Source: Flavobacterium flevense (GTDB lineage: Bacteria > Bacteroidota > Bacteroidia > Flavobacteriales > Flavobacteriaceae). Taken from it: a stretch of 64,000 nt of DNA. Below, one piece after another: positions 42,905 through 53,137 of the stretch. The notes under the pieces are model-generated. The model was not told the origin of the DNA. It was given only the letters and a program-made list of their open reading frames with translations, and searched no databases. Position 1 is the first letter of the stretch. Every line of letters begins with the position of its first letter. The translations under genes were made by a program, and so were the position numbers. The stretch covers positions 620,001 to 684,000 of the forward strand of contig NZ_FRCC01000001.1 of NCBI RefSeq assembly GCF_900142775.1, written 5' to 3'.

Positions 42905-45733
42905 ATGTTAAGTTTAACCAAAATCATCATGTGTAAATATTTATCATTTCTATTCGTACTTGCGTTTTCTTTTTATGCTAATGCCCAAAGCTATACTTTA
43001 AAAGGAAAAGTACTTAACATCAACACACAGCTTCCATTGGAATCTGCTACAGTATATATCACAACTGTGAAAGATTCGACTATTCTGGAATATACGCTGA
43101 CAGATAAAAACGGAGACTTTAATTTTGCCGTTAAAAAAAATGAAAAACCTGTATTTATAAAAGTTACTTATATAGGATTTGAAACTTTTACAGAAGAACA
43201 AAAGGATCTTACCGCTAATAAGGATTTCAATAACATTTATCTTGCCGAATCAGTTAATACTCTTAATGAAGTTACTGTAAAAGGAGAAGCACCACCTATC
43301 CGGGTTAAAAACGATACCATTGAGTACAATGCTTCTTTATTTAAAGTTCGCCCTGATGCTAATGTTGAAACATTACTAAAACAACTTCCAGGGCTTGAAG
43401 TAGACAGCGATGGTAAAATTACTGCCAACGGAAAAGAAGTTACTCAGTTTTTAGTAAACGGGAAACCGTTTTTTGACCGCGATGGCGCAATGGCATTGAA
43501 AAATCTTCCAGCTGAAGTCATTAATAAAATTCAGGTATCTGACTTTAAAACTAAAAAAGAAGAATATTCTAAGGATCAGGCAGCTTCTGACAATGCCAGT
43601 ATTAACCTGACTATTGATGAAGATAAAAATAAAGGTTATTTTGGAAAGTTCATGGGTGGATATGGTACCGATGATCGTTACGAATCGAGTTTTATTGTAA
43701 ACTTTTTTAAGAATAACAGAAAAATTAGCGTACTTGGTTCTTCTAATAACATTAATGCTCAGGGATTTTCTCAGGACGAAGTTTTTGACAATATGGGTGG
43801 CGGAAGAAACAGCAGAGGCTCAACGGTCAACAGAAGTCAAGCCAATGGTATTACCACATCAAATTTATTAGGATTCAACTATTCTGATGAAATATTTAAA
43901 GACTTTGAAACAAATGCTAATTATAATTATGCAGAGGCTCATACTAAAAATAAAAACCATTCTGAATCCACTGAGTTACGACCAGATGGCAATTCTTATT
44001 TTACAACTTCGAATTCTAATACTGACAACCGAAACATCAGCAATAAAGCTAATGTAGAATTAGAATATAAAATATCGCCAACAATACGATTGTTTGTTGC
44101 ACCAAAATTCAACACTTCTACCACAGAGAGCAATCCTGATTCAAATAGCATAAGTGATAATTTAACCACTGGCAAAAAAGCATATGATGCTAATTCAGCA
44201 TCTTTCAACAGAAACGAATCGAATAATTTTAGCAACGCAATAAACTTTAATAAATCTTTTGAGAAGAGGGCAAGAAATTTAAGTTTTGGTTTCAATAACA
44301 ATAATTCCAAATCGAATTCAAATAATTTTGTTGAATCAGAAACAAATTTCTATGATAGTAATGGCGTACTTAACAGAAACATCTCCAGAGACCAAAATTC
44401 CAAAAACAATAGTATAAGTGATTCGTATTCAGCTGAAATTGAATATACTGAACCAGTAACTGATTCTATTCGTTTTAAAATTGGTGTAGAATACAACTAT
44501 CAAAATAACATTAACGACAATAAAACCTATGATGATATTGGAAATGATATCTATACTGATTTAAATGATGAACAAACCACTTATTTGACTTCAAAACAAA
44601 ATAGTATTGCTCCAAAAGCCGGTATTCGATTTCAAAAAAATAAATTCACATTTGATGTCAATTCTACAACATCTATCACACAGTATAACAACCATTCTTT
44701 TTACAAAGGAGCAACAACTGACCTAAATAAAAAATATGTCTTACCTTATGGTAGTGCCCAAATTAGATATAGAATAGACCGTTCGAAGTTTTTTACAGCC
44801 AGATACAACTACAGTCAGTCTCTGCCTTCAGCTTCAGAGTTGCTTCCTATAGAAAACGTTTCGAGTACACTAAACACCGTAACAGGAAACCCGAATTTAA
44901 ATCCTACCGAAACACATAATGCTAACATTAGCTATAGAAATTTTAATTTTCAAACCCGTTCAGGTTATAGTCTATATCTGAATAGCAACTTTTACAATAA
45001 TGATATTATTAGCACTTCTATTTATAACCCTGATAATAGCCGTACTACATCTTATGAAAACATATCAGGAACCTACTCTCTTTCAGCAGGTGGAAGCTGG
45101 AATAAATCTATTAAACAGGAAGCTAATTTATTGCGTTACGGAATAGCCTTAAATGCTAATCACTCTTTCTCTAAGAGTTTCACTAATGGTGTTTTATATG
45201 GCGCAAAATCTATAGGAATATCTCCAAGAGTGTATCTTAATTATGATTATGGAGAATTTTTCACTATTGCACCTTCTTATAATTTCTCTTATAATGAAAC
45301 AACATATGACATTAGTTCCCTTAATGCGAGATCTAATGTGGTGCACAGAGTCAATCTTCAAACTACAAGTTATTGGCCTACTAACTGGATTTGGGGTAAC
45401 GATTTTGGATACACTTACAATTCCATCAATCAAAGTTTTTATTTATGGAATACCAGTTTATCTTATACTTTCTTAAATAAAACTTTTGTTGCTAAAGTAA
45501 AAGTATATGATATCCTAAATCAAAATCAAAGCATTACAAGAAGCATTTCAGCCACATCTGTAACGGATAACGAAAACACCGTTTTAAGACGTTATGCCAT
45601 GTTTTCTTTAACCTACCAAATTAAAAACTTTGCCGGAAAAGCTCCCGGAAGAAACAGAGACAGGGAAGGAATGGACAGAGGTGAACGCCCGGAAGGATTT
45701 GGTGGTGGAAGACCAGGAGGTCCAATGGATTAA
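42905..45733 (+). CDS. TonB-receptor-like outer-membrane beta-barrel protein
   Basis: A 942-residue protein. The signal peptide MCKYLSFLFVLAFSFYANAQ begins at an internal ATG (42929), as good a start as 42905. It is followed by a carboxypeptidase-regulatory-like domain (about 30-115), a plug-like domain (LKQLPGLEVDSDGKITANGK), and a large barrel rich in Asn and Ser. Such proteins form a Bacteroidota clade apart from SusC. Odd: instead of ending in a barrel Phe, it has a Gly/Arg/Pro-rich tail of about 30 residues (GRNRDREGMDRGERPEG..). No ligand or SusD partner is seen. Confidence 0.87.
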   Translation: MLSLTKIIMCKYLSFLFVLAFSFYANAQSYTLKGKVLNINTQLPLESATVYITTVKDSTILEYTLTDKNGDFNFAVKKNEKPVFIKVTYIGFETFTEEQKDLTANKDFNNIYLAESVNTLNEVTVKGEAPPIRVKNDTIEYNASLFKVRPDANVETLLKQLPGLEVDSDGKITANGKEVTQFLVNGKPFFDRDGAMALKNLPAEVINKIQVSDFKTKKEEYSKDQAASDNASINLTIDEDKNKGYFGKFMGGYGTDDRYESSFIVNFFKNNRKISVLGSSNNINAQGFSQDEVFDNMGGGRNSRGSTVNRSQANGITTSNLLGFNYSDEIFKDFETNANYNYAEAHTKNKNHSESTELRPDGNSYFTTSNSNTDNRNISNKANVELEYKISPTIRLFVAPKFNTSTTESNPDSNSISDNLTTGKKAYDANSASFNRNESNNFSNAINFNKSFEKRARNLSFGFNNNNSKSNSNNFVESETNFYDSNGVLNRNISRDQNSKNNSISDSYSAEIEYTEPVTDSIRFKIGVEYNYQNNINDNKTYDDIGNDIYTDLNDEQTTYLTSKQNSIAPKAGIRFQKNKFTFDVNSTTSITQYNNHSFYKGATTDLNKKYVLPYGSAQIRYRIDRSKFFTARYNYSQSLPSASELLPIENVSSTLNTVTGNPNLNPTETHNANISYRNFNFQTRSGYSLYLNSNFYNNDIISTSIYNPDNSRTTSYENISGTYSLSAGGSWNKSIKQEANLLRYGIALNANHSFSKSFTNGVLYGAKSIGISPRVYLNYDYGEFFTIAPSYNFSYNETTYDISSLNARSNVVHRVNLQTTSYWPTNWIWGNDFGYTYNSINQSFYLWNTSLSYTFLNKTFVAKVKVYDILNQNQSITRSISATSVTDNENTVLRRYAMFSLTYQIKNFAGKAPGRNRDREGMDRGERPEGFGGGRPGGPMD

Positions 45734-45767
45734 ATACCATTATTAATTCAGTTTTTGCAATAAATCC

Positions 45768-45800
45768 CCTTGTTTAATTAAGCAAGGGGATTTGTTTTTT
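45768..45800 (+). terminator. Terminator after the beta-barrel gene
   Basis: AAATCCCCTTG / CAAGGGGATTT with a 9-base loop and GTTTTTT tail. Confidence 0.9.
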
Positions 45801-45960
45801 ATACCATTTACCGGAAAGTCTATAACTGCTAACTCAGAAAATGATAGTTTCAATAGCTAATCAGTAGCAATATTGCTATTGCAAAAGATATTAAACCAAA
45901 TAGATTTCTGTGATAAAATATTTTATGCAACATTTGATTGAATCAATAACTTTTAAACAC

Positions 45961-45995
45961 AAAAAAACCTGCTAGCTACGCTAACAGGTTTTTAA
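45961..45995 (-). terminator. Terminator after rpmA
   Basis: Minus strand: AACCTGTTAGC / GCTAGCAGGTT (one mismatch) with loop GTA-type, followed by TTTTTTTG. It lies 20 bases past the rpmA stop. Confidence 0.85.
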
Positions 45996-46013
45996 ATAAA
46001 TTGAGTAAATCAA

Positions 46014-46280
46014 TTATGCTTCTACTTCAAATGGAAGGATTGAAACGTATGATTTGTTGTCTCTTTTCTTTTGAAACTTAACAATTCCGTCTACTCTTGC
46101 GTGTAGGGTGTGATCTTTACTGATGTAAACATTTTCACCTGGATTGTGTTTCGAACCTCTTTGTCTTACGATGATGTTCCCTGCGATAGCAGCTTGTCCT
46201 CCAAAAATCTTAACACCTAAACGTTTTGATTCTGATTCTCTACCATTCTTAGAACTACCGACACCTTTCTTGTGAGCCAT
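46014..46280 (-). CDS. rpmA: 50S ribosomal protein L27
   Basis: An 88-residue L27. It starts directly with [20 protein letters not shown], without the cleaved Firmicutes-type extension, so the N-terminal arm can reach the peptidyl transferase centre. The [16 protein letters not shown] segment is standard. It follows rplU after 24 bases, the universal order. Confidence 0.98.
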   Translation of the reverse strand: MAHKKGVGSSKNGRESESKRLGVKIFGGQAAIAGNIIVRQRGSKHNPGENVYISKDHTLHARVDGIVKFQKKRDNKSYVSILPFEVEA

Positions 46281-46304
46281 GATGTTTTAGTTTTAATATT
46301 GTTA

Positions 46305-46727
46305 TTATTCTTGAGTATCTTCTTTTTTAGCTTTAGCTACTTTTTTCTTTGGAGCTTCAGCTTCTTCTGTAGTTGCTTCAACAGTTGCTTTTTTAGAAGC
46401 CGCTTTTTTAGCACCTGCACCTGTAATACCTTCAATTACAATTTGAGTAAGATATTGTCTGTGACCATTTCTCTTTTTGTATCCTTTTCTTCTTTTCTTT
46501 TTGAAAACGATAACTTTATCTCCTTTTAAGTGTTGTAACACTTTAGCTTCTACTGAAGCACCTTCTATAGCTGGGGCGCCCAAAGTTACATTCCCATTGT
46601 CATCTAATAAAAGAACTTTATCAAAAGAAACTTTTGATCCTTCTTCGTTAGACAAACGGTGAACATAAACCTTTAAGTCTTTGCTTACTTTAAATTGTTG
46701 CCCTGCTATCTCTACGATTGCATACAT
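46305..46727 (-). CDS. rplU: 50S ribosomal protein L21
   Basis: A 140-residue L21. The core (1-100) shows [14 protein letters not shown] and [17 protein letters not shown] with its rRNA-binding basic run. A C-terminal extension of about 40 residues rich in Ala, Lys and Glu follows, usual for Flavobacteria but absent in E. coli. It leads the rplU-rpmA operon from the promoter at 46758-46788. Confidence 0.97.
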   Translation of the reverse strand: MYAIVEIAGQQFKVSKDLKVYVHRLSNEEGSKVSFDKVLLLDDNGNVTLGAPAIEGASVEAKVLQHLKGDKVIVFKKKRRKGYKKRNGHRQYLTQIVIEGITGAGAKKAASKKATVEATTEEAEAPKKKVAKAKKEDTQE

Positions 46728-46757
46728 ACCAAATTGATTTATTGATTTTTAAGGTTG

Positions 46758-46788
46758 CAAATATACAATTATTTTTTTATCACGCAAT
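46758..46788 (-). promoter_or_regulatory. Promoter of rplU-rpmA
   Basis: Minus strand: ATTG (46788-46785), a 19-base spacer and TATATTTG (46765-46758). The expected start is about 25 bases before the rplU ATG. Confidence 0.8.
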
Positions 46789-46970
46789 CACTAAATTTAA
46801 AAAAGTTTTTATTCTCTTTTTTACTTTATTTTCAATACTTTAGAAACCTGATAACAACTTATTTTTTTGTTAAAAAAACCCACATCACACAACCAATACT
46901 AAAAAAAAGTATTTTTGGAGAAACAATATTACTAATAAAGTATTGCAACCTTATTTTTTATTAATCTTAT

Positions 46971-48296
46971 ATGAAAAAAACAATAATGGCAATAAGTACT
47001 GCACTTTTACTTGGCGGTGTCGCCTCTGCTCAAAAAATAGCCTTTGAAGAATATGATTTAGACAACGGCATGCACGTTATTTTACATCAGGACAACAGCG
47101 CTCCGGTGGTGATCACTTCGGTAATGTACCACGTGGGTTCTAAAGACGAAAACCCTAACAAAACAGGTTTTGCCCATTTCTTCGAACACTTATTATTTGA
47201 AGGCACTCAAAACATTAAAAGAGGCGAATGGTTTAATATTGTCACTGCTAATGGCGGAGTAAATAACGCTAACACTTCCGACGACCGTACTTATTACTAT
47301 GAAGTTTTTCCTTCCAACAATTTAGAATTAGCATTATGGATGGAATCTGAAAGATTAATGCATCCGGTGATTAACCAAATTGGGGTTGATACCCAAAAAC
47401 AAGTAATCAAGGAAGAGAAAAATTCCCGTTATGACAATCAGCCTTACGGCAAAATAATCGAAGCTGTTAAAAAGAACTTATTCATTAACCATCCGTACCG
47501 ATGGACTACTATTGGTTCTACCGAACATTTAAATTCAGCAAAACTGGAAGATTTCAAAGCTTTTAACGAAAAATTCTATGTTCCTAACAATGCTGTTCTG
47601 GTCGTTGCCGGCGATTTCGAACAAAAACAAGCTAAAGAATGGATTCAGAAATATTTTGGACCCATTAAAAAAGGAGCTCCAATAAAAAGAGAAACATTTG
47701 TTGAAAAACCAATAACCGAAACTATCAAAGCCACACACATTGATCCCAACATCCAAATCCCGATGCTTGTTGCAGCATACCGTACACCATCCATGAAAAC
47801 CAGAGATGCCAGAGTTCTGGATTTTATATCTGTTTATTTAAGTGACGGTAAGAGTTCAAAATTGTATAAAAAAATAGTGGATGAGCAAAAAAAAGCATTA
47901 CAAATTGGTGCTGTAGGTTTCAATGAGGAAGATTATGGTATGTACATTTTATATGGGTTACCCATGACTAATTTTACTAATAAAGATTTACTCCAAGAAA
48001 TTGATGAAGAAATTGTGAAAATTCAAACCAATTTAATTTCGGAGAGAGATTATCAAAAATTATTGAATCAATTTGAAAATCAATATATAAATGAAAATTC
48101 AAGTGTAGAAGGAATTGCCGAGAATCTGGCCAAATATTATTTACTCTACGGAGATGTCAACCTGATTAACAATGATATCGACATCTACCGTTCAGTTACC
48201 AGAGAAGAAATTCAGGCTGTTGCAAAAAAATATCTTAATCCAAACCAGCGTTTGATACTAGACTACATTCCTAACCCTGAAAAAAATGAAAACTAA
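46971..48296 (+). CDS. M16 zinc metalloprotease, catalytic subunit
   Basis: A 441-residue exported protease (signal peptide MKKTIMAISTALLLGGVASA). The inverted zinc motif HxxEH is H69-F-F-E72-H73 in GFAHFFEHLL, with the downstream glutamate in KEEKNSR. The second M16 domain lacks the R/Y substrate pair, which is found in the next gene product instead. So the two form the usual heterodimer. It probably acts in the periplasm as a peptidase. Confidence 0.93.
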   Translation: MKKTIMAISTALLLGGVASAQKIAFEEYDLDNGMHVILHQDNSAPVVITSVMYHVGSKDENPNKTGFAHFFEHLLFEGTQNIKRGEWFNIVTANGGVNNANTSDDRTYYYEVFPSNNLELALWMESERLMHPVINQIGVDTQKQVIKEEKNSRYDNQPYGKIIEAVKKNLFINHPYRWTTIGSTEHLNSAKLEDFKAFNEKFYVPNNAVLVVAGDFEQKQAKEWIQKYFGPIKKGAPIKRETFVEKPITETIKATHIDPNIQIPMLVAAYRTPSMKTRDARVLDFISVYLSDGKSSKLYKKIVDEQKKALQIGAVGFNEEDYGMYILYGLPMTNFTNKDLLQEIDEEIVKIQTNLISERDYQKLLNQFENQYINENSSVEGIAENLAKYYLLYGDVNLINNDIDIYRSVTREEIQAVAKKYLNPNQRLILDYIPNPEKNEN

Positions 48297-48309
48297 GTCC
48301 TTTCAACCC

Positions 48310-49722
48310 ATGAAAAAATCAAGTATTCTATTTATTCTAATTTTAGTCACCGCAATCATGCAAGCACAAGAACGCAAACAACCTATTCCGGGAAAACCTC
48401 CTGTTGTCAATATAAAAAAACCACAAACTTTTCTTTTAGAAAACGGACTAAAAGTAATGATTGTGGAAAATCACAAACTCCCTAAAGTAACTTTTAACCT
48501 TACTATAGACAATCCTCCATTTGCCGAAGGAGAAAAAAAAGGAGTGGATGAATTATGCAGCAATCTGATAGGTAACGGAAGCAGCAAAATATCCAAAGAA
48601 GATTTCAACGAAGAAATTGATTTTATGGGAGCCAATATCTCCTTTAGTTCCAATAGCGCTTACGGAAGTTCACTTTCTAAATTTTCAAAACGCACTCTGG
48701 AACTTTTAGCTTACGGTGCTCTGGATCCTAATTTTACTCAGGAAGAATTAGAAAAAGAAAAAGCCAAAGCCATAGAAGGATTGCGTTCTCAGGAAAAAAG
48801 CGTTTCTTCTATTGCTAACAGATTGGTAAATGCATTAGCTTATGGAAAAAACCATCCATCGGGGGAATTCATGACTGAAGAAAGCATTTCCAAAATCACA
48901 TTAGAAGACATTATAAAAAATTACAACACTAATTTTGTTCCGCAAAATGCCTATTTAGCCATTGTAGGAGATGTTAAATATGAGGAAATTAAACCAATTG
49001 TCGAGCAACTTTTTGGTTCCTGGAAAAGAACCAATACCAACAAAACCATCTATCCTGATCCGGGCAATGTAGCAACAACTCAAATTAATTTTATTGATGT
49101 TCCCAATGCCGTGCAATCGGAAATTTCATTGGTAAACACTTATAAATTAAAAATGAATGACAAAGATTTTTTCCCGGCTGTAATTGCCAGTTACATCCTA
49201 GGCGGTGGTTTTAACAGCTACCTCAACATGAATTTAAGAGAAGCTCACGGATGGACTTATGGCGCAAGTACTAATATTGGAGCAGGAAAATATGTTACGA
49301 GCATTCGCTCAGCATCGGCAGTAAAAAACAACGTGACTGATAGTGCCGTGGTTGAATTCATCAAAGAAATCAAAAAAATAAGAACCGAAAAAGTAACTAC
49401 TGAACAACTTGATAATGCTAAAGCAGGCTACATTGGTCGTTTTGTAATGAAAGCCGAAAAACCGGAATCAGTTGCACGATATGCCTTAAACATAGAAACG
49501 GAAGATTTACCCGCTGATTTTTACGAAAATTACATCAAGACCATTAATGCAGTCACTAAAGAAGATGTGATGAATGCTGCTAACAAATACTTCTTAATTG
49601 ATAATTCCCGAATAATTATTGTTGGAAAAGGCAAGGAAGTTATTCCGGGATTAGAAAAACTCAATATCCCTATTTTTTATTTTGACAAATACGGAAATCC
49701 TGTTGAGAAACCTGTTTTCTAA
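48310..49722 (+). CDS. M16 protease, non-catalytic R/Y subunit
   Basis: About 470 residues from the ATG at 48310, which gives a normal signal peptide (MKKSSILFILILVTAIMQA); the in-frame ATG at 48286 would overlap the upstream gene by 11 bases. It lacks HxxEH but keeps the glycine-rich loop and R/Y motif GGGFNSYLNMNLREAHGWTYG, split here at its arginine (NLREAHGWTYG). It completes the active site of the neighbouring catalytic subunit. Confidence 0.92.
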   Translation: MKKSSILFILILVTAIMQAQERKQPIPGKPPVVNIKKPQTFLLENGLKVMIVENHKLPKVTFNLTIDNPPFAEGEKKGVDELCSNLIGNGSSKISKEDFNEEIDFMGANISFSSNSAYGSSLSKFSKRTLELLAYGALDPNFTQEELEKEKAKAIEGLRSQEKSVSSIANRLVNALAYGKNHPSGEFMTEESISKITLEDIIKNYNTNFVPQNAYLAIVGDVKYEEIKPIVEQLFGSWKRTNTNKTIYPDPGNVATTQINFIDVPNAVQSEISLVNTYKLKMNDKDFFPAVIASYILGGGFNSYLNMNLREAHGWTYGASTNIGAGKYVTSIRSASAVKNNVTDSAVVEFIKEIKKIRTEKVTTEQLDNAKAGYIGRFVMKAEKPESVARYALNIETEDLPADFYENYIKTINAVTKEDVMNAANKYFLIDNSRIIIVGKGKEVIPGLEKLNIPIFYFDKYGNPVEKPVF

Positions 49723-49788
49723 ACAGTAAAAACGTTATGGATTATGAGTTAAACTTTAAAAAATTCACGTAGTTTAACTCATAACTCC

Positions 49789-50655
49789 TTACTTTCTGGC
49801 ACTCAAATAAACTCCCGCCAATATAATAAAAGCTCCAAAAAACTGAACAAGCGTCAGCATTTCGTTATCCAGTAAACCCCAGAAGAAAGCAACCACAGGA
49901 ATCAGATAAGTAACTGATGCCGCAAAAACAGGAGAACCCAGCTGGATTAATTTAAAAAACAAAATATTAGCAATTCCTGTTCCTAAAACACCTAAAATTA
50001 AAATAAAACCAACCGCAGTTTGTGTCTTCTCTAAATAAATTTGTTCCGGAAAACCTGAAAAAACCAAAATCAGTATCGAAGGAATTAAAAGCACAACAAA
50101 ATTCCCCGTAGTTATACTTACCGGACTTAAACCGGACAAATATTTCTTGATCAAATTAACATTGGTTGCATAACAAAAAGAGGCCAGGATAACTAATAAG
50201 GTGTAATAATAATTCTGTTCCGGATTATTTACAGCACCATTATAAACCAAAAGCAAACTTCCCAAAAGCCCTATTAATACACCTAAAAGTTGTTTTCTTT
50301 GAAATCCAATCCCAAAAAACAACGCCCCTATTATTAATGTATTTAACGGTGTTAACGAATTTAAAATTGAAGTTACAGAACTATCTAATTCCGTTTGAGC
50401 AAGAGCAAACAGAAAAGCAGGGAAAAAAGTCCCCAAAAAAGCAGTCACAGCAATATATTTCCATTTTAGCTCTGGGATAAGCGTTAAACTTTTAGAACCA
50501 ATAACCAAAAGAAAAAAGGAAGCAAAAATAATTCGCAAGGAACCCACCTGAATAGCAGACAATCCTAACAATCCTTTTTTTATCAAAATGAAAGAACTTC
50601 CCCAAATTAGGGAAAGAATCAATAAATAAACCCACTTTAATTGCTTTGATTCCAT
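49789..50655 (-). CDS. EamA/DMT-family transporter
   Basis: A 288-residue inner-membrane protein with ten helices in two EamA repeats (about 8-140 and 150-288). The N-terminal LLILSLIWGSSFILIKKGL and LTPLNTLIIGALFFG are typical of the drug/metabolite transporter group. Cargo is unknown. It lies 26 bases after gldD on the same strand and may be the last gene of the mutY-ssb-gldE-gldD transcript. Confidence 0.9.
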   Translation of the reverse strand: MESKQLKWVYLLILSLIWGSSFILIKKGLLGLSAIQVGSLRIIFASFFLLVIGSKSLTLIPELKWKYIAVTAFLGTFFPAFLFALAQTELDSSVTSILNSLTPLNTLIIGALFFGIGFQRKQLLGVLIGLLGSLLLVYNGAVNNPEQNYYYTLLVILASFCYATNVNLIKKYLSGLSPVSITTGNFVVLLIPSILILVFSGFPEQIYLEKTQTAVGFILILGVLGTGIANILFFKLIQLGSPVFAASVTYLIPVVAFFWGLLDNEMLTLVQFFGAFIILAGVYLSARK

Positions 50656-50681
50656 TTATAACTTTTTTTGGAACAAAAAAA

Positions 50682-51251
50682 TTACTTCCACTCCAGTGTT
50701 TCCATCAGACGTTGCATGTCATTTTTAATATAACTTGCTGCCGGCATAACAGAATCAAAATTAGGTTTTGCATAAAAATAAACCGAACCCGTCACAAAAT
50801 GTTTCGTACTATCAGTAACATAAAACTGGGAATTAGTCGCTGCATTACCATCAACCTGATAAAACATCCCGTACACTTTTTTTTCGGGATTTAAATAAGG
50901 TTGTTCCAGGATATCATCAGCTTTAATAACGTGTTCAAAAGTCAACTTTTGAGCATCCCGAAGTAATTTATTCAGATTGTTATTAACCGGTTTATAAGTC
51001 AGGTAAATAGTAGCTTTCATCTTAGGATAAGAAATCGTAAAACCACAATCTTTTTCGCCTTTTATAATTGCTTTAGCATTCATATCAAATGCAAAAGGAC
51101 ATTGATTATCAAAATGAGCATACGTAGCTACAGGATAATCCAGTCGTAAATAACTGGCCGGTTTAGGCAACACATTATCTTTACAACTAAAACTCAATAA
51201 TAAGAGCACAATTATTGTCGAAAAAGCAATTACTTTTTTTAACATATTCAT
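50682..51251 (-). CDS. gldD: Gliding motility lipoprotein GldD
   Basis: A 189-residue lipoprotein. The signal ends in LLSFSC with lipid-bearing C23 (C21 from the second ATG). The conserved YLRLDYPVATYAHFDNQCPF block near the mature N-terminus is a GldD signature. GldD is required for gliding and the linked type IX secretion system in F. johnsoniae. It follows gldE by 75 bases, the conserved flavobacterial order. Confidence 0.95.
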   Translation of the reverse strand: MNMLKKVIAFSTIIVLLLLSFSCKDNVLPKPASYLRLDYPVATYAHFDNQCPFAFDMNAKAIIKGEKDCGFTISYPKMKATIYLTYKPVNNNLNKLLRDAQKLTFEHVIKADDILEQPYLNPEKKVYGMFYQVDGNAATNSQFYVTDSTKHFVTGSVYFYAKPNFDSVMPAASYIKNDMQRLMETLEWK

Positions 51252-51326
51252 TTTCGGTTTATTAATCTTCCTATTTTAAAAAACTATTATACTATAATTC
51301 CCTCCTTTGAAGGGATCAGAGGAGGA

Positions 51327-52622
51327 TCAATCAATAGTTACTTTTATCTGTTTGATACGTTTTTTATCAACAACTTCAATGGTAAACAAACAATTTTCAA
51401 AAGAAATTTTTTGTCCTTTAGCCGGAAAATTACCTGAAATCTCCAGAATAAATCCTGCTAAAGTTTCGGCTTCTCCTTTTTGTTCTTCAAATAGTTCTTC
51501 GTCAACATCTACAATTCGATAGAAATCTTTCAGGTTTATTTTTCCTTCAAAAAGGTAATTTCGATCATCGATTTGAGAAAAATTAATATCCTCATCATCA
51601 AACTCATCACTAATATCACCTACAATTTCCTCAATTACATCTTCTAATGAAACCAAACCTGATGTTCCGCCATATTCATCTACCACAATAGCAAGATGAC
51701 TTTTCATAGACTGAAAATCCTTCAACAAATTATCCAGTTTTTTGTTTTCAGGCACAAAAAAGGCTTCTCTTATTAAAGTTGTCCAGTCAAATTCCTTTTT
51801 ATCAATATAAGGCAACAAGTCTTTGATAAACAAAACCCCTTCAATATGATCAATACTATCGCGATAAACCGGAATTCTGGAATAGCCTTTTTCCAGAATC
51901 TTAACATAGATTTCGCTAAAGGTTTCGGTGATTTCTAATGCAAAAATATCAATCCGCGGACTCATTACCTGCTTAGTATCCGTATTCCCAAAAGAAACAA
52001 TTCCCTCTAAAATTTTTTGTTCATCTGTCGAAGTTTCATCAGTAGCCGTTAATTCTAATGCTTGCGATAATTGGTCCACCGAAAAACTTGTTCTTTGTTT
52101 CCCTAATTTGTTATGCAAATAAACCGTAGTAGCCCGCATAGGAATACTAATAGGCGAAAGAATAGTATCTAAAAGAGAAATAGGATAAGCGATTCTTTTA
52201 GCAAACTTTACATTATTTCTACTGGCATACACTTTAGGTAAAACCTCACCAAAAAGCAACAACAACGAAGTAACAACGATAACTTCGCAAATAAATTTTA
52301 ATAGTGGTGAAGTAATAGCTGCAAACAAATCAGAACCTATAAAAGAGAAAAGAATAACAACTCCTATATTAATAAAATTATTAGCCACAAGAAGCGTTGC
52401 TAATAATTTTTTAGGTCTTTGTAATAATTCTGAAATGATTTTTCCGGTGGAAATATTCTCCTGAAGAGTTTCATCAAGATCTTTTTGCGACAGCGAAAAC
52501 AAGGCGACTTCGGCTCCCGAAACTACTGCAGAACAAAACAGTAATACAAATATTCCGGCGAAACCAAACAATAGACTAAAATCTAAAGTATAAACGAAAT
52601 TTAAACTGGGCTCTGGGTCCAA
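51327..52622 (-). CDS. gldE: Gliding motility-associated protein GldE (CBS/CorC family)
   Basis: A 431-residue protein. An N-terminal DUF21-type membrane domain with about four helices (residues 15-180) is followed by paired CBS domains (about 195-330, with MSPRIDIFALE) and a C-terminal CorC/HlyC transporter-associated domain. GldE supports GldD in gliding. The gene starts 23 bases after ssb, with gldD 75 bases downstream. Confidence 0.95.
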   Translation of the reverse strand: MDPEPSLNFVYTLDFSLLFGFAGIFVLLFCSAVVSGAEVALFSLSQKDLDETLQENISTGKIISELLQRPKKLLATLLVANNFINIGVVILFSFIGSDLFAAITSPLLKFICEVIVVTSLLLLFGEVLPKVYASRNNVKFAKRIAYPISLLDTILSPISIPMRATTVYLHNKLGKQRTSFSVDQLSQALELTATDETSTDEQKILEGIVSFGNTDTKQVMSPRIDIFALEITETFSEIYVKILEKGYSRIPVYRDSIDHIEGVLFIKDLLPYIDKKEFDWTTLIREAFFVPENKKLDNLLKDFQSMKSHLAIVVDEYGGTSGLVSLEDVIEEIVGDISDEFDDEDINFSQIDDRNYLFEGKINLKDFYRIVDVDEELFEEQKGEAETLAGFILEISGNFPAKGQKISFENCLFTIEVVDKKRIKQIKVTID

Positions 52623-52645
52623 ATTAAAAAAGATTAGTTAAACAA

Positions 52646-53086
52646 TCAAAAAGGCAAATCATTGATAGGCAAGCCTTTATTTGGTGTGTCAAAGTTAGTG
52701 TTTTTTACGGATTCCGGGCTCTGAATTTGCTTGTTGTTTTCAGTATCTTTTTTAGTTGATAAAAAAGTAAATTCTGTCACCTGAATTTCAGTAGTATGTT
52801 TCATAGAACCATCTTCTGCCTGCCATTGACGGGATTTAATTCTTCCTTCCACGTAAATTTTATCTCCTTTTGACAAATATTTTTCACATATTTCTGCCGC
52901 TTTATTTCGCACTACGAGGTTATGCCATTCAGTAGAGGTAATTTTTTCATTGGTGGTCTTATTAATATACACCTCATTGGTAGCTAATTGAAATCTTCCG
53001 ATACAATTACCTGCCTCAAAATAGTGCATCTTAACATCGTCACCTAAATGACCTATTAGCATTACCTTATTTAATGTTCCGTTCAT
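52646..53086 (-). CDS. ssb: Single-stranded DNA-binding protein
   Basis: A 146-residue SSB. The OB domain covers residues 1-105 (MNGTLNKVMLIGHLGDDVKM, GDKIYVEGRIKSRQW), followed by a short linker and the protein-recruiting tip GLPINDLPF. Its last four residues match those of the DUF3127 protein in this window. It lies 51 bases after mutY in the mutY-ssb-gldE-gldD cluster. Confidence 0.96.
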   Translation of the reverse strand: MNGTLNKVMLIGHLGDDVKMHYFEAGNCIGRFQLATNEVYINKTTNEKITSTEWHNLVVRNKAAEICEKYLSKGDKIYVEGRIKSRQWQAEDGSMKHTTEIQVTEFTFLSTKKDTENNKQIQSPESVKNTNFDTPNKGLPINDLPF

Positions 53087-53137
53087 AGTTGTATTGATAC
53101 GTGATATACCAAAGGTACATTTTTTTGCTATTTTATT

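Noticed and set aside
49738..49786. TTATGAGTTAAACT inverted repeat as a terminator between M16 and EamA genes
   Set aside because: The stem is perfect, but it is AT-rich, has a long loop and no T-run; it resembles the ATTATGAGTTATGAG repeats seen at 41163-41182.
50860..50895. ATCCCG / CGGGAT inverted repeat within gldD as another in-frame palindromic insert
   Set aside because: The spacing is 13 bases or more and the encoded NPEKKVYGMF segment looks native to GldD; it does not match the AATCCCGAT-n2-TTCGGGA element.
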